Part shown: one piece after another, positions 52,701-64,000 of the stretch
How the letters are laid out: every line of letters begins with the position of its first letter
Position numbering within the stretch: the first letter of the stretch is position 1
Assembly (NCBI GenBank): GCA_024305405.1
Contig: JAKNDB010000087.1
Coordinates: forward strand, 3,536,501 to 3,600,500
DNA length: 64,000 nucleotides
Direction: 5' to 3'
Source: Dirofilaria immitis
Lineage: Eukaryota > Nematoda > Chromadorea > Rhabditida > Onchocercidae
The notes under the pieces: generated by a model
What the model saw: the letters and a program-made list of their open reading frames with translations, nothing else
The model's database searches: none
What the model was told of the DNA's origin: nothing
Translations under genes and position numbers: made by a program

Positions 52701-53772
52701 GGTCGTCCCGATTTGAATGCTGCTGCTCGAAAGGCTCGTTTTAAAGCTTGAAACAAGATATAGTCTTAGAATTCTAGTTTTTAATTTTGCATACTAATCA
52801 AATTGTAGTGTTATTTGCTTGGGGAAAAAATATTTTCATGTTTTAGGTGTTGATCGATTGGAATTCCGGAAAGTTACGGTATTTTACAGAACCGCCAGAG
52901 GTTATGATGGACACTAATTCTAATTTATGTTCCGCAGAACTGTTAGGTGAAATGTCAAAAGAATTTGATTTGGATGCATTGGACAATGAACAAAAGTTTT
53001 GGTGGAAGGTAGACTTCCAACTACAGCGTTAAATCATCCATTTGAAGGGTGAACTACTCGTCATTTAAATTAATTAATTCAAATTGTGTTGTTAAATTAA
53101 GGGCTACCGAACAGCAGCGCGAGGAAAGTAGGAGTGAAATATGATCTGGCAGCAGCAGCAGAAAAGAAGAAAGAAATGATGATGAAATGCGAATGGAAGT
53201 TGTAAATATTTCAGGAGAAAGGGTTATTTACTGTGAAAAAAGGTAGATTTGTTTCATTTGTTGTTTTGTTTTGCTTTCAATAATTGCTAATCTCCTTTTT
53301 TGATAATCTCTTACTGGAAGTCTGATGTTTGTGCAGAGCTACATATTAAAGTTTCAATATGACTTAGGTGTAACGGAATCTAATTATGCGTAAATTTGTC
53401 TTTTTCTTGTCGTTACAGATTTTCAGAATTTTGATCGGCAAAGATGTCACTGTTTTGTCATTTCAGAAAAACGTACGAGACAATATAGTGACGAATGAAA
53501 GTAGTTTCCCGGATTCTTTTGCTATTGACGGGAATTCTCGAATAAATCGAGCGATTAAGTTAGCGATGAAAAAACACAAAAGAAGAACAAGAAATTCCGT
53601 AAGTTTTGTAAAGTAATGACAGTGGAAAGTTCTTATTCATTTTTGGTATAGAAACTGAAAATCGCTTTTTTTTTCAGAAAAGCATACTGAAGAAATGATT
53701 AATACAATGACATCAACATCACTCACCGACAAGCAAGAAGATTATGATTTTAACGTAATGAATGAGGAATAA
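49738..53772 (+). CDS. nst-1: Nucleostemin / GNL3L-type nucleolar GTPase
   Basis: A circularly permuted GTPase of the YlqF/nucleostemin family, needed for ribosome assembly in the nucleolus. Exons: 49738-49756, 49836-49934, 50199 to about 50428, 50705-50833, 51148-51351, 51483-51600, 52041-52128, 52296-52479, 52612-52733, 52847-53048, then less certain ones to a last exon at about 53680-53772. The basic N-terminus ([20 protein letters not shown]) marks the family. GTPase motifs appear in permuted order: [15 protein letters not shown] (G4), [13 protein letters not shown] (G1), PGITR (G2), LLDSPG (G3). Breaks by one missing base occur at 52677-52684, 52992-52995 and 53174-53176. Intron 9 starts with GC (AAG|GCTCG). 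Exon 6 could instead start at 51472 (GRFSSS), but that needs one more base. Exons after 53048 do not join cleanly, so the C-terminus is approximate. Confidence 0.88.
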
Positions 53773-56087
53773 ATTTAAACTTTGTTTCAGTTGTTGTTTC
53801 TATTGAATGTTTCATTAAATGAAATAGAACTTAATGATTATTATTTTCTCCACATATATAAAAGACGCATTTTTTCGTGCATGCTTCTTTTTATCCTTTT
53901 TATGAGTTCTTTTGAAAGTAACTTCATATTTACACAAAGAATATACATTCTGTATCGATTATGTTTTTGGTACAAACCTATTTTTCTGTAATGTTGGGAT
54001 GAGAACTTACTCGTAGTTCGGATATAACGCGATACTTATTCTATTGTTAAGATATTTTGCTTCATAACATTTCGATTTAAAAAAGAATATGCTGAAAGTA
54101 GGCTCGAAATTATCATTTATGGGTTCCTTACAAAGTAAAAATTCAAAATCTTGGGTAAGACAGGTTGTTTTGTTTAATGAATATAGCGGATGTCGACATA
54201 TGCAAGTGATGTAGAGGAAAGAGCGGAAGTGTTAATATTGCGAAACGGAAAGATTCGGCATTAACTTATGATCATAATTCGAAGCAAATATGTAACTATG
54301 ATTAAAGCATCTGGTCGGAATCATTTCAGTTTAATTCCCATTCATTAGAATTAGTCAGATGTGATTTATGTTTATTAGCAAAGATTTCAAATAGATCCGG
54401 TTACTTTTTTGCCAATAGTCTTTTACAGATTTCTGCGGAAAATTATGGGTGGTCATCCTGTAATCAGGCAGTATCCCAACGATAATGCGAAGCAACATGA
54501 AGCAAAAAGTGATACTTATAAAGAAAATTGAAACAAAATGTAAACTGTCAAATGAACACTACAATTACCTTTCGGAGTTGATAAAATTCCCCAAGCTTTC
54601 TTGTCCATTAGGAACGTCTATTTCAAGCTGGGTAATTGTTATAGCCTATGGACCGTGTAATAATAACTCTTAATCGTAATTGGTTGGTGGTGAATGGGAC
54701 AGGAATGGAGAATAGGGTAGATGGAATAGGTTCTGAGGCGCGATATTTGTTTTTCATGTTGAACCGGGTCGATGAAGTTAGTCTCACTTTCGCCTTAATA
54801 TTGAGGATGTTGGTATTATCTGCTTACACCTTTAAGAGAAGTCGTCTATATTGTATTATGTTATAGTTTAAGCCTTGTAACATAAAACACATTTGATAAG
54901 TCATATTTGCATTGATTAAATTAATTGAAAAAGTGATGGGAATGGAATCATTTGCACAGCAGATAACACTCACAAAGAGTATTTGTCACAGAAATATGTT
55001 GACAGTTTTCTATGAAAACTAATATTCATAAAAACTATTGAGATACATTATATGAAATATCGAGATAAAGTTGATGACATGTTTGATCGGTCTGAAATTA
55101 ATGCTCTATAAAATATAATTAAAATACCTTTGAAGCATGAAGTAGATTATTCGATACAATCCGAGAAATCTATATAACTGGGTTTATTGGCAATGGATGA
55201 TGATAAGACAGACTTAATAAGAAGTATTCATGAGATTTTCTGAAACCGCATACATAAAGGTGAGAATCTGAAATTGACTGTTTCTTTTGAACGAAGATTT
55301 CTTGAGATAATCAGTGGCATCTAAGAGATATAATCAATATATTGCCTTAATAGTTTGAGATATGAAAGTGACTGTATGATAATAATTCTTTCTCTTCAAA
55401 TTTAATCTTTTAGCATGGCTTATATTTCTAAATCATTATTTCAGAAGAAAAATGTTATGCGAATGAAGGAAATCAACGAGCATTTAGGAATTCAAAAGTA
55501 AGAAAACATTAGGGTTTGACATTATTGCGTTAATTTTGATTGGAGAAGGTGAAAAACGAACAAGTGAGATTCTTTGAATAAGCAGAAGACGTTTTTGGAT
55601 CCAGTATTTTGTGATATTATTATCTGCAAAACTGGTATTTCTTGCGTATTCGCTTCTAACTTTTCCTTTCTATCGTTTTTATTTTAATTTGGAAATTTGC
55701 AATAATTTTTATGAAATATTTCGACATTTCTGAGATTTTTCATTTTCTTGGGATAAGTCCATATGATTAAAACTATGCAGACTTTGTCAAATATTCAGTA
55801 AATCACTTAAAAGTTCAATCATCGATTATGTGCTTCGTTATGTAATAATTCTGAGCACTTACCTTTTGATTGTTGGAGAATGAATCCGCTCTCCCTTATC
55901 TCTCGTTCTTTTCCTTTTGGACATTTATAGATTGTTATACATTGTTTTATCACAACAGTAATTTAGTTTCTACAAAATTATAAAGGAGTATTATTTTTTT
56001 AATTCTCATTATAAGAAATGAGTTCTCAAATTTGATATTGTTATCTATGACTACTATTTTTTTTTTAAAAAAATTTCTTGATTGTAG
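53773..56087. other. Intergenic stretch with two possible exons
   Basis: Between nst-1 and the next plus-strand gene. Two short coding-like pieces have acceptors: about 54433-54534 (after TTTTACAG; GGHPVIRQYPNDNAKQHEAK) and 55445-55497 (after TTTCAG, donor GTAAGA; KKNVMRMKEINEHLGIQ). They may be 5' exons of the gene at 56088, but 55445-55497 does not join its frame as written. The rest looks noncoding. Confidence 0.35.
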
Positions 56088-59000
56088 AAATGGTGAAAAA
56101 ATTACAAAAACAGAATGCCAAACAACCAGTGCGTCAATCACATCGAATTCGCGTTTTAAATATCCGTTTAGGTACTCCACCAAAGATTCTACTGAATATG
56201 CTTGGAGATCATTCATCATCTATTGTTAAAAATTCATTTCCTGCAGTAGCAAACGTGAAAAGGATAGGTAAGTGTAATGCATTGAGGTTATCTTTTTAGA
56301 AAAATTTATCAGCTGTGTTTTATTTGGAATAAAATTTTTCTTTAGAAAATTTTATGAGGTATAGTAGACTTGTTTAGGGTTAAGTCATTTCAATTAATGA
56401 ATCAGAACAGGATGGTTTTTAAATCGATCGTTATTTTCAGAAAATGTTTCACAGGAGGCAGCAAAAATTCCAAATAAACAAAATGCCAAGTCATCGAACA
56501 TTGTTGCTCAACTATCAGACGCTGGGCCCAACTATCGGTATGCTAGACAGCGCAATTCACGTAAACGATATTCTTCGCCGTTTGAGGAAGTGTTTAAATT
56601 TGGTCATTCTTCGAAAAGTGTTTCAAATGGTTTGTAATTGTCAGTATATAAATTTTGTGACTAATTTATGTGATATCCATTGTCTGTTACGGTAAATGTT
56701 TTTCCCCAACGTTTAGACGAACACTTTCATGGGTAGACTTTCTTTATATGTCTACTAACATCTCATTTGAATTTTGTCTTAATACTCTCATTGATAAAAT
56801 GAAGAGATTGCAGTTTTAAAAGTTTCTTCAGTTTAGGTTGACTGTTCTATGGTTCAATTTGCTTTCATAATAATGTGTTTTCTATTTCTAGAAACAGTAA
56901 GGAAAAAACTGCAATGTTATCTATTTCTAGAAACAGTGGAAGAAACATCAGCATTTGGTTTAAACAAATCGAAGAAAGCTGAGGTTTCCCGAAACTCAAA
57001 AAATGAAAGAAATCATATTTTAAATAAAGCTTTGGATAATATGTCTTCGAAAAGTCGACATTCTTCTCGTATTCGTATCCCTAATTCACGTTTTGATTAT
57101 CTGCTGCCTGGTTTTGTGGAACAATCAGGAAATGGAAAGAGACGAGACAGTATGGAAAATGGCAAAAGTAAAAAACGCAAAATAATCCAAGATTTTTGTT
57201 TTAATTCGCTTGCATCATATTTTTAAGTTTCTGATCCTTAAATTGTTCATTAAACTTACATCCACACAACAATCATTATGTTTTCCTGTCAAGTTCGAAA
57301 TTCTTTTTGAAGCTTCCCTTGAGTAACTGGTTGAAAACTATCAAATAAAAGAAATCTCCATACAAAATTTTTAGCACACAATAAAACTTTTGAATTCCAC
57401 TTTGTTCTAGCAGTTAATTCACAAATATATGTGTAGTTTTATTCTTATTCAGATAAAAAGCGAATATGTTGTCCTTGATATCAGAGGAAAAAATTATTGC
57501 ACGTAATCCGAAGATAGGGTGTGGCAAATCTGATATATCAATCAGGCTACGTCATTCCGAACGACAACATATTCCGAGCAAGCGTTTTTGTTTTCCTAAT
57601 ATTTATCCTGTCATCCGAGTACAGAAGAAATCCAATAAAGCAGGTTAGTTTTCTATTTGTTTTTGTACAATTATCTTCCCCATTTCTGGTTTCATCATAA
57701 TTTTTATAATTTCATAAAATCAGTAAGAACTTGAATTTAAGAGTTAATCGGCTTAAATTAATTTGGGATTTCGACATTTATACCGTTCGTAAAAATATTT
57801 TGTTGATTTTTTCGCATTGTAAGCATCAGTCGATATATTGTGTATTATTTTAAAAAAGTCATAAATTAATTATCATGTTTGAAAAAGTCTTGAAATATAG
57901 ATTTTTCAAAAATGCAAAGTAAAAATACTATAACATTTGTAATTTCTTAAAGAAAATCTCACTCAGCTAACTGTTTAATCCTTTCTTACTCTTTCTCTTT
58001 TCTATTTTACTCTTCAGTATTTCTCAACTTCATTTATTTGACAAATTCTTAATTTGTACACTAAATCATGCATCCTATGTTCTACTAATATATGTTACTC
58101 ACAATTGCATGTGTTAATTTTTAAAGATAGTGTAGCCCAGTTGAAATTATGGAATGTGTGGTCACTGAGTTTGAAATTTTCGAGTTTAATTTGAGGGCGG
58201 GAAGGTTTCTAATTCAAATTTTTTAAAATATTATATATTGGATATGCAAATCATAACTCTTGATTATTTCAGAATCGAAAATGGGAAAGACACATGTTAA
58301 AGTTCAAAAGTGTAAGTGTAAGAATTCAAAAAGAAACCAGTAAGCGTTCTGAAAACGCGATTAAGCATGGAAACTACATCAAGAAATTTGTCTCTTTCAT
58401 CCATTGCTAGTAATCGTCAGGTCCACAGCAGTTTGGAAGTCCCATCAGTTTTGTATCCATATAGGCCTGCAAGAAATCAAGCTCTTTGTGTACAGTCATC
58501 TTCATCAATAACTAAAGATTATGTTAGTAAAAGGATGTGGAAGAACTGTTAGTTGAAATAAAGAAGGCTTTAGCTCTCATTACCGATGAAGATTATGGCG
58601 AATTGCATGAGAAAATCGCCCATCATTTAAATAACCTTCATCGGGAAAACTGTCGTCTTCGTCAAGCCTTGCACCATTTGAGATCTGAACTGGACAGTTT
58701 ATCAAGCAATTCAACAGTAAATCGCTGCAATTTGCTCATGAAACAGAACAGTGAATTACGTGAACAAAAGATCCTTGCTGATATCAAATGCGAAGCGCAA
58801 ATGGACAAAACACATAAATTACTGGAAAGAATCAAAATCTTAGAAATACGAAATAAAGATTTGGAAAATTTTCGGAATCAATTGGTGAAGCAAAGAAGCA
58901 AAAACATTTGAATAGTGAAACAAAATATCCGCATATTGATTTCGTAAATGACTTATCCAAGATGGAAATGCAAGATCTAATGGATGCTGAATTGGATTCG

Positions 59001-59099
59001 TTGATTTTGAATGGAATTGATAAAGAAGTTGTGAAGAGTGATGAGTCCAATAATGATAAGGTAGAGTGGGGTAATGACTCGTGGATGTTGCATTGTTGA
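56088..59099 (+). CDS. Unrecognised basic protein with Arg/Pro motif repeats and C-terminal coiled coil
   Basis: Exons: 56088-56267, 56441-56629, 56892 (or 56931) to about 57200, 57453-57643 and 58273-59099. The first carries ATG 56090-56092, which may be the start. Imperfect basic motifs recur: SHRIRVLNIRLGTPP, YRYARQRNSRKRYSSP, HSSRIRIPNSRFDYLLPG and RQHIPSKRFCFPN. The last exon has a Ser-rich linker, then a coiled coil (HHLNNLHRENCRLRQALHHL) and an acidic end. As written, frames stop at 58338-58340 and change at 58529-58532 and 58900-58904. Each is cured by one more A, giving a single protein; otherwise 58367-59099 would be a separate gene starting METTSRN. I know no family with this layout. 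Basic patches and coiled coil suggest a nuclear or chromosomal protein, but that is a guess. Confidence 0.6.
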
Positions 59100-61953
59100 T
59101 AGGTATTGAAGAATTATTTTTTTGTGATATTATTCTGAGAGCTATGCTTTACTTGTGGATTTGTTAAATATAATCGTTATTTTAATATCAACTTCTTTAC
59201 AATTTTTTCTCGAGAAAGATTGTTCATGAATGCATTATGTAATTTAGTAGAAATAACCATTTCATCTGTGGAATTTCATTTTATATATGATTAAAAATTA
59301 AAACCCTCTTAAGAACCCGTATAAAGTTTCGAAAACGAGCTGATTGTTTTTACATCATCTTTTCATGTTAGTTATTCATTTTATGAAGCAATTATCATTT
59401 ATAATATTTCTTAGCCTTTCAGAAAAAACGATCAACATTTCCATTTGTGAGATTAGCTAACGTAAGTATTTCAAGTATTATCATCCATAAAATTCTAGGA
59501 TTGATTAAGATTGACTTATTTGTCACTTGTGATAATATTCTTTGATTTTGTTGAGTGCAAAAGTACTGATATTCGTTTAAAAGTGTAATGAAAGAGAGCC
59601 TCTCAAGTGCATCTCAATGATGTTGCAGTGTCCATAAAGGTCGTAATTAGATTAGTATGAATGAACATGATACATAAGATGGAAAATAGGTGATAAATGC
59701 CTTGATAATCCACAAATTTAAAGGGTTTTAACTTAAATTATATTTGATAGAATGATTATTTACTTTCTTTATGATTTACATTTTTTCACTTGATTTCTTA
59801 TGTATCGTGAGTGCTTTTTCTCGAAATAATTTTCTCTTTCAAACACAAATCAGTTGATTATAATAATTCTTTGTTTTTGATGTATTAGCAACTTCTATTT
59901 CCATTTTTATTGACGTAAATCCTGATTTCTAGATTTTTTATTCGGTAGTTTGTTTGGTAATCATTTGATACATATTGCAAAAGACTTGTGCATTGTAGTT
60001 TTATACTGAAATTTTGAATATGTCAAGAAAATTTGCTTACTTGAATTGAGTGGTCATTTTACTTTTAGATATAGTTTCAGAAGCTTGAAAATGAATTTTA
60101 TAATAATGTATCTATTAAGAGAAGAGTTTATTGGTAACAAACCAATGAGAATAGAACCACATATAATACAGAATGGAAACATAACAAACGATGAAAAATA
60201 AAATTTAATAGAATCAGAATTCGGTGATAACGATGGGAAAAGAGTAGCCTTTTCAATCTTATCGTCAAAAATATGACGTCGCGGGTTGGGATTCTACGTA
60301 AATTGCAATTTCAGAAATGATTTTCGCTTTTAGACCACACATTTGAGAAATTCAGAATACAAAAATTGCGCGAAACTTTACGTTTGTACGGCTAGGTCCA
60401 TTCAGAATGATTAAAAAGTGGGTCTCAGTGGATTTGACATAGCCAAGATTAAAGTTCAGTCAAGTCAGAAGAAATTAGTTGCAAAACGCATATAATTTTG
60501 TGCTTATCGCAGCTTCGATGTCTCAGAATGTTTTGCCACTCTAACCACATCTTAAACGAATTTTTCAAATTTTCTATACTTAAAAATTCAAAGAATGGCT
60601 TTCATACGGACAACAAAAAGCAAATAGAAAGATTTTTCACAATTTGTGTTGTTAATAACAACTAAAGGACACTAAAATGATATTACAAATTGATATATGA
60701 CGAAAGTTTAAAACTTTACTATGATTCCGAAATGGCTATGATAGCATCAAATCTATTTTGAACTTACAAAATAGGTGATGCGAAATTTACGTAAGACCCA
60801 GGAAATAAAAAGTGAGAAACAGAAACTGATGGTAGTAGTTAGTCAACAATAGAAAGTATTGGAACATAAGTTGACATAACAATACCTTAAAATGAATGTC
60901 TGGGAAAATAATAATAGATAAAACAGGCTATAAAAGAGTACATTTCGAGCGAGAAACAACATACAAAATCAAATAATGATCTTCAATTTTCTTCAACAAT
61001 TAAACTTATATTTTATACAAAATAGTAAACCAAACCTATCCCATGGTAAAAACAATACGCTAACATAAAATTAACCAATAATTTCGAAGATCTTGTAGTT
61101 GTCATCGATTAACTAAATACAAGAGTTATAGCTTCCTATAGCTTAAAACTTGATTCCTTAAAAGTCTTGAATTAAACTAATTATGCTACATTTAAATAAT
61201 ATGATGAAATTCTTTTGTCTGTAACGTCAGTATACTTCCCAACTTGGATCCTCGAGTTCGGGAGATCTCGAGAAAAGTTCGTTTCATAAAAATTGAAATT
61301 TTCAATTATCTTAAATTTTTGTATGAGATTTTAATAACTTCTCGATTAGTAACAATGGATTTCGTAGGATATTTCTATATTCATAACAATGAAAACGGGA
61401 AAAGAATATAGAATAATGAAACATACTTTCCTTTAAAGAAACGTGAAAATGCACTCACTAACTAAATAGTGATATGATTTTCATGACTAAATTTCAGCCT
61501 GCATAAATTAGAACCATGATGGATACATTTCTTTGTGGCACATATTTTATGATTTTCATAAAGTAATATCCTCTTCACAAAAACGAAGAGTATAGCATTT
61601 CCAGCATACGCATTATATAATATAGACAACAAAAGTTTCATTGACCCAACGTCAACTGCGATTATCATAAATCACTATTGGAAATATAACTACAGCAAAC
61701 CTAAGCATCTTTATGTTTTCCAGAAGCCAACAATGGCTAAGACTAATTACAACCAATGATCATTCTTAGCCTGAATCCTCCTACTCACCTATTTGTAAAA
61801 AAATCAATATATAATAGAATGATCTTCGCACACAACTGATCACAGAGAACCCGTTTGTCCACATAAAATAACGCCACATTTTTTTTTATATAAAGAGGAT
61901 ATATTTCACAGATCTAATTCATTTCCAGCAACCCATGTTTAAATTTCATCTTT
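59100..61953. other. Intergenic stretch between convergent genes
   Basis: About 2.9 kb between the end of the coiled-coil gene and the end of GLG1, which converge. It is AT-rich, with no supported exon and no clear repeat. Confidence 0.5.
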
Positions 61954-64000
61954 TCAACGATTCTTCAATTCACGCTTTATACGTTTTGTTGCCCGCCCGC
62001 AACAACATCCAACGAAGAATAGTATTAAGATAAAGGCAGCAAACCACATAAGTAATGAATTTCGTTGTGGATGGCTTACCACAATGTTAACCATTTCAGC
62101 AAATGATTCTGGCAATACTATCTGTTGTTCCTATAACAACAATCAAATCATCAGTCCAAATCAATTAGTGAAAATAAACAAGAAACTCGACTTTCAAAAG
62201 CAAATATCTTGGCATCAATTAGCTCTACGGAAATGAAAATATGCTCTGAGTAGCATATTAATTTAAAAACATTTTAAATCACTAGAAATAATTTGAAACA
62301 ATTTTTATTAGTATAATAGAATTTCATTAAACAAACTCTGTGAGCTTTATTCCACAAACTATTTCGTTCCGTAAGCTTGTCTCTGCAGGTTGATGAAAGT
62401 TTGACGCTTTCACTTCTCAACGAATTCAATAAACATACAACTACTGTAAATATATAAAATGCTATTTAGGTGAAACAGTGTATTAAAATTAAGCAATAAA
62501 TAAGAAAAAGAAATTCCGCAAAATCATTAATATATTAATGAATCCTTAATGGAGAAGATATGTAATGTAAGAATTCAAACTGTGTTACTTACATCGACTT
62601 TGTCCTGGTGGTACATTATAGCACAACCGCTGAATGTCATTAGCGCAAGCTTCATGTAACATTGGATCGAGATGGATATCGACTAAGGATTCTTGCAAGC
62701 GCCTAGCAATCTGCAGCTCCACATGGATTAGTTTTCAATTAAAAAATTAAAGAATTTATAGATTTTCAAATGAAACTTTAAATTTCATCAGAAAATTCCA
62801 GTAAACTAAAGTAACAAATACCACTCATATTAATAAAAAAGTTAAACCTGTCGTGTGCAATCGGCATCTTGAATGACACTACGTTTAAAATCAGCTTTGA
62901 GACACTCCAAAACTGAATCAAACGTTCCACCACGTTTTATAACCTCATTAGAGCAATGTTTCGAAATAACGTTCTTGCAAGCTTTGTAGAGCTGTGGATC
63001 TAACCGAACATCAAATTCGCTTTCCAAAATAATGCTCGCTATCTGAAATTGATTTAGAAACTACTCATTTGTGCTGAAATATTCAAAAATCTGAAAATTT
63101 CTAACTTAACAGCAAAAATTTTTGATTTCAATTGGAAATATGTTACTAATTTTAGCAATCTATTTGTCTTCTGCAAGTTAATATTCAAGCAATAAATTTC
63201 CCATTAGTTATATAAGGAATTACATTAGTTAATCTGAATAAATGTTCTCATATGTGATGAACCTATTCTGATATGAGTATTATTTGTAAACAAATTGAGA
63301 ATGTTAAAATAGAGGTCGACTGTCCCAAAAGTTTTAAACAAGATGGGAAATATACTTTATAATAGCAGCAAAAGCAAATTTCCCGCAACATATAGGTAAG
63401 GACAAGTTTACTGAAAAAAAAACGACCTCATCCTTGCATTTATCGTTCAGACGTATTGATTTTTGTGGATTAGCATACTGCGACCGTAAACACATAATGA
63501 AAACGCCTTCCAATGTTTTCTTTGCATACTGTGGATCATTTATTTTCTTATAATCATCCGGACAACTAGAAAGCAGACCATATATAACAAGATAAAAAAC
63601 AAGAGAAAATGAAATCAAATCGAGCCCTATTACAAAACTGAAATAGAATTCTAATAACTCCAAAAAGTTTGCGAACAAGCATCAATCAGCTGAATAAGTA
63701 TGATATTGAAAAAAAAAAGAATCTAAAACGCAAAACTTAACCAACAAAGAAAACTTACTGTTGTTCGGCCTCCTCTCTACAAGCTTCTAGAAGACCAATG
63801 TTCAAACGCACATCTTTAGCCTGTTCTCGCATCCTTTCAAGCACAATCTAAAACAAAACTGCCACTGTAAAAGTTCCAAATTACATTTCTGTTACTTACT
63901 TTTTGACATTTTGATGAGAGAGAACGCAGGATCTTCATATTTTTAAACATTCCAGCACTCTATCACCTTCTTCCGCATGACAGTATTTGTTTATGTCAGC
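61954..64000 (-). CDS. GLG1: GLG1 (Golgi cysteine-rich glycoprotein), 3' part
   Basis: The C-terminal part of Golgi apparatus protein 1 (MG-160/ESL-1), a type I membrane protein built of cysteine-rich repeats that binds growth factors in the Golgi. Exons, 5' to 3': 63900-64000 (cut by the window), 63759-63847, 63427-63565, 62848-63042, 62593-62710, 62337-62443, 61954-62130. Repeats follow the usual pattern: VRLNIGLLEACREEAEQHCP, DVRLDPQLYKACKNVISKHC, DIHLDPMLHEACANDIQRLC and VVCLLNSLRSESVKLSSTCR. The last exon gives the membrane helix (LLMWFAAFILILFFVGCC) and a short basic tail ending KRIKRELKNR, much like vertebrate GLG1. Junctions keep phase, except that exon 63900-64000 needs one more base in the T5 run at 63940-63944 (plus strand). 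The N-terminal repeats and signal peptide lie beyond the window. Confidence 0.9.

Noticed and set aside
52612..53250. Programmed frameshifting in nst-1
   Set aside because: Several shifts, all by one missing base at A/G runs, would be needed in one gene and also in unrelated neighbours. Sequence error is simpler.
58273..58340. CXC (tesmin/LIN-54) domain from KCKCKNSK
   Set aside because: Only the first few residues match; the remaining cysteines of the domain are absent in every frame.

Overview
The window is AT-rich eukaryotic DNA with many short exons, GT-AG introns (a few look like GC-AG), short pyrimidine-rich TTTCAG acceptors and compact tandem genes. This fits a parasitic nematode. An intronic bacterial carboxypeptidase fragment, probably from Wolbachia, points to a filarial host. 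No replicon, phage, CRISPR array, tRNA or rRNA was found. All family calls come from reading translations, not from a database search.

Layout: (1) 1-1402, plus strand, 3' part of PEX13. (2) 3115-4197, minus, a small homeobox gene, followed by about 8.4 kb without convincing exons. (3) 12613-43232, minus: a CDR-type GST-fold gene, two unrecognised gene fragments and a very large VPS13D-type lipid-transfer gene of about 25.5 kb. The four lie head to tail with short gaps. (4) 45433-46597, minus, a secreted ML-domain (NPC2-like) gene. (5) 49738-53772, plus, a nucleostemin/GNL3L-type GTPase (nst-1). (6) 56088-59099, plus, an unrecognised basic protein with repeated Arg/Pro motifs and a C-terminal coiled coil. 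(7) 61954-64000, minus, the 3' half of GLG1.

The strongest finding is a 717-bp open frame (28713-29429) that nearly fills one VPS13D intron. It reads as the C-terminal part of an M32 (Taq-type) carboxypeptidase whose HExxH zinc site is destroyed, so it looks like a decayed bacterial gene transfer. A perfect 20-bp inverted repeat sits at its edge. A second theme is technical: in almost every recognisable gene, the reading frame is broken by exactly one missing base, usually in an A/T run. I count about a dozen such sites and no extra bases, which looks like homopolymer under-calling in the assembly rather than pseudogenes. VPS13D also carries a decayed duplicate of one of its own exons.

The genes do not form one pathway. 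Several concern membranes or trafficking: PEX13 (peroxisome import), VPS13D (bulk lipid transfer), the ML protein (lipid binding) and GLG1 (Golgi).
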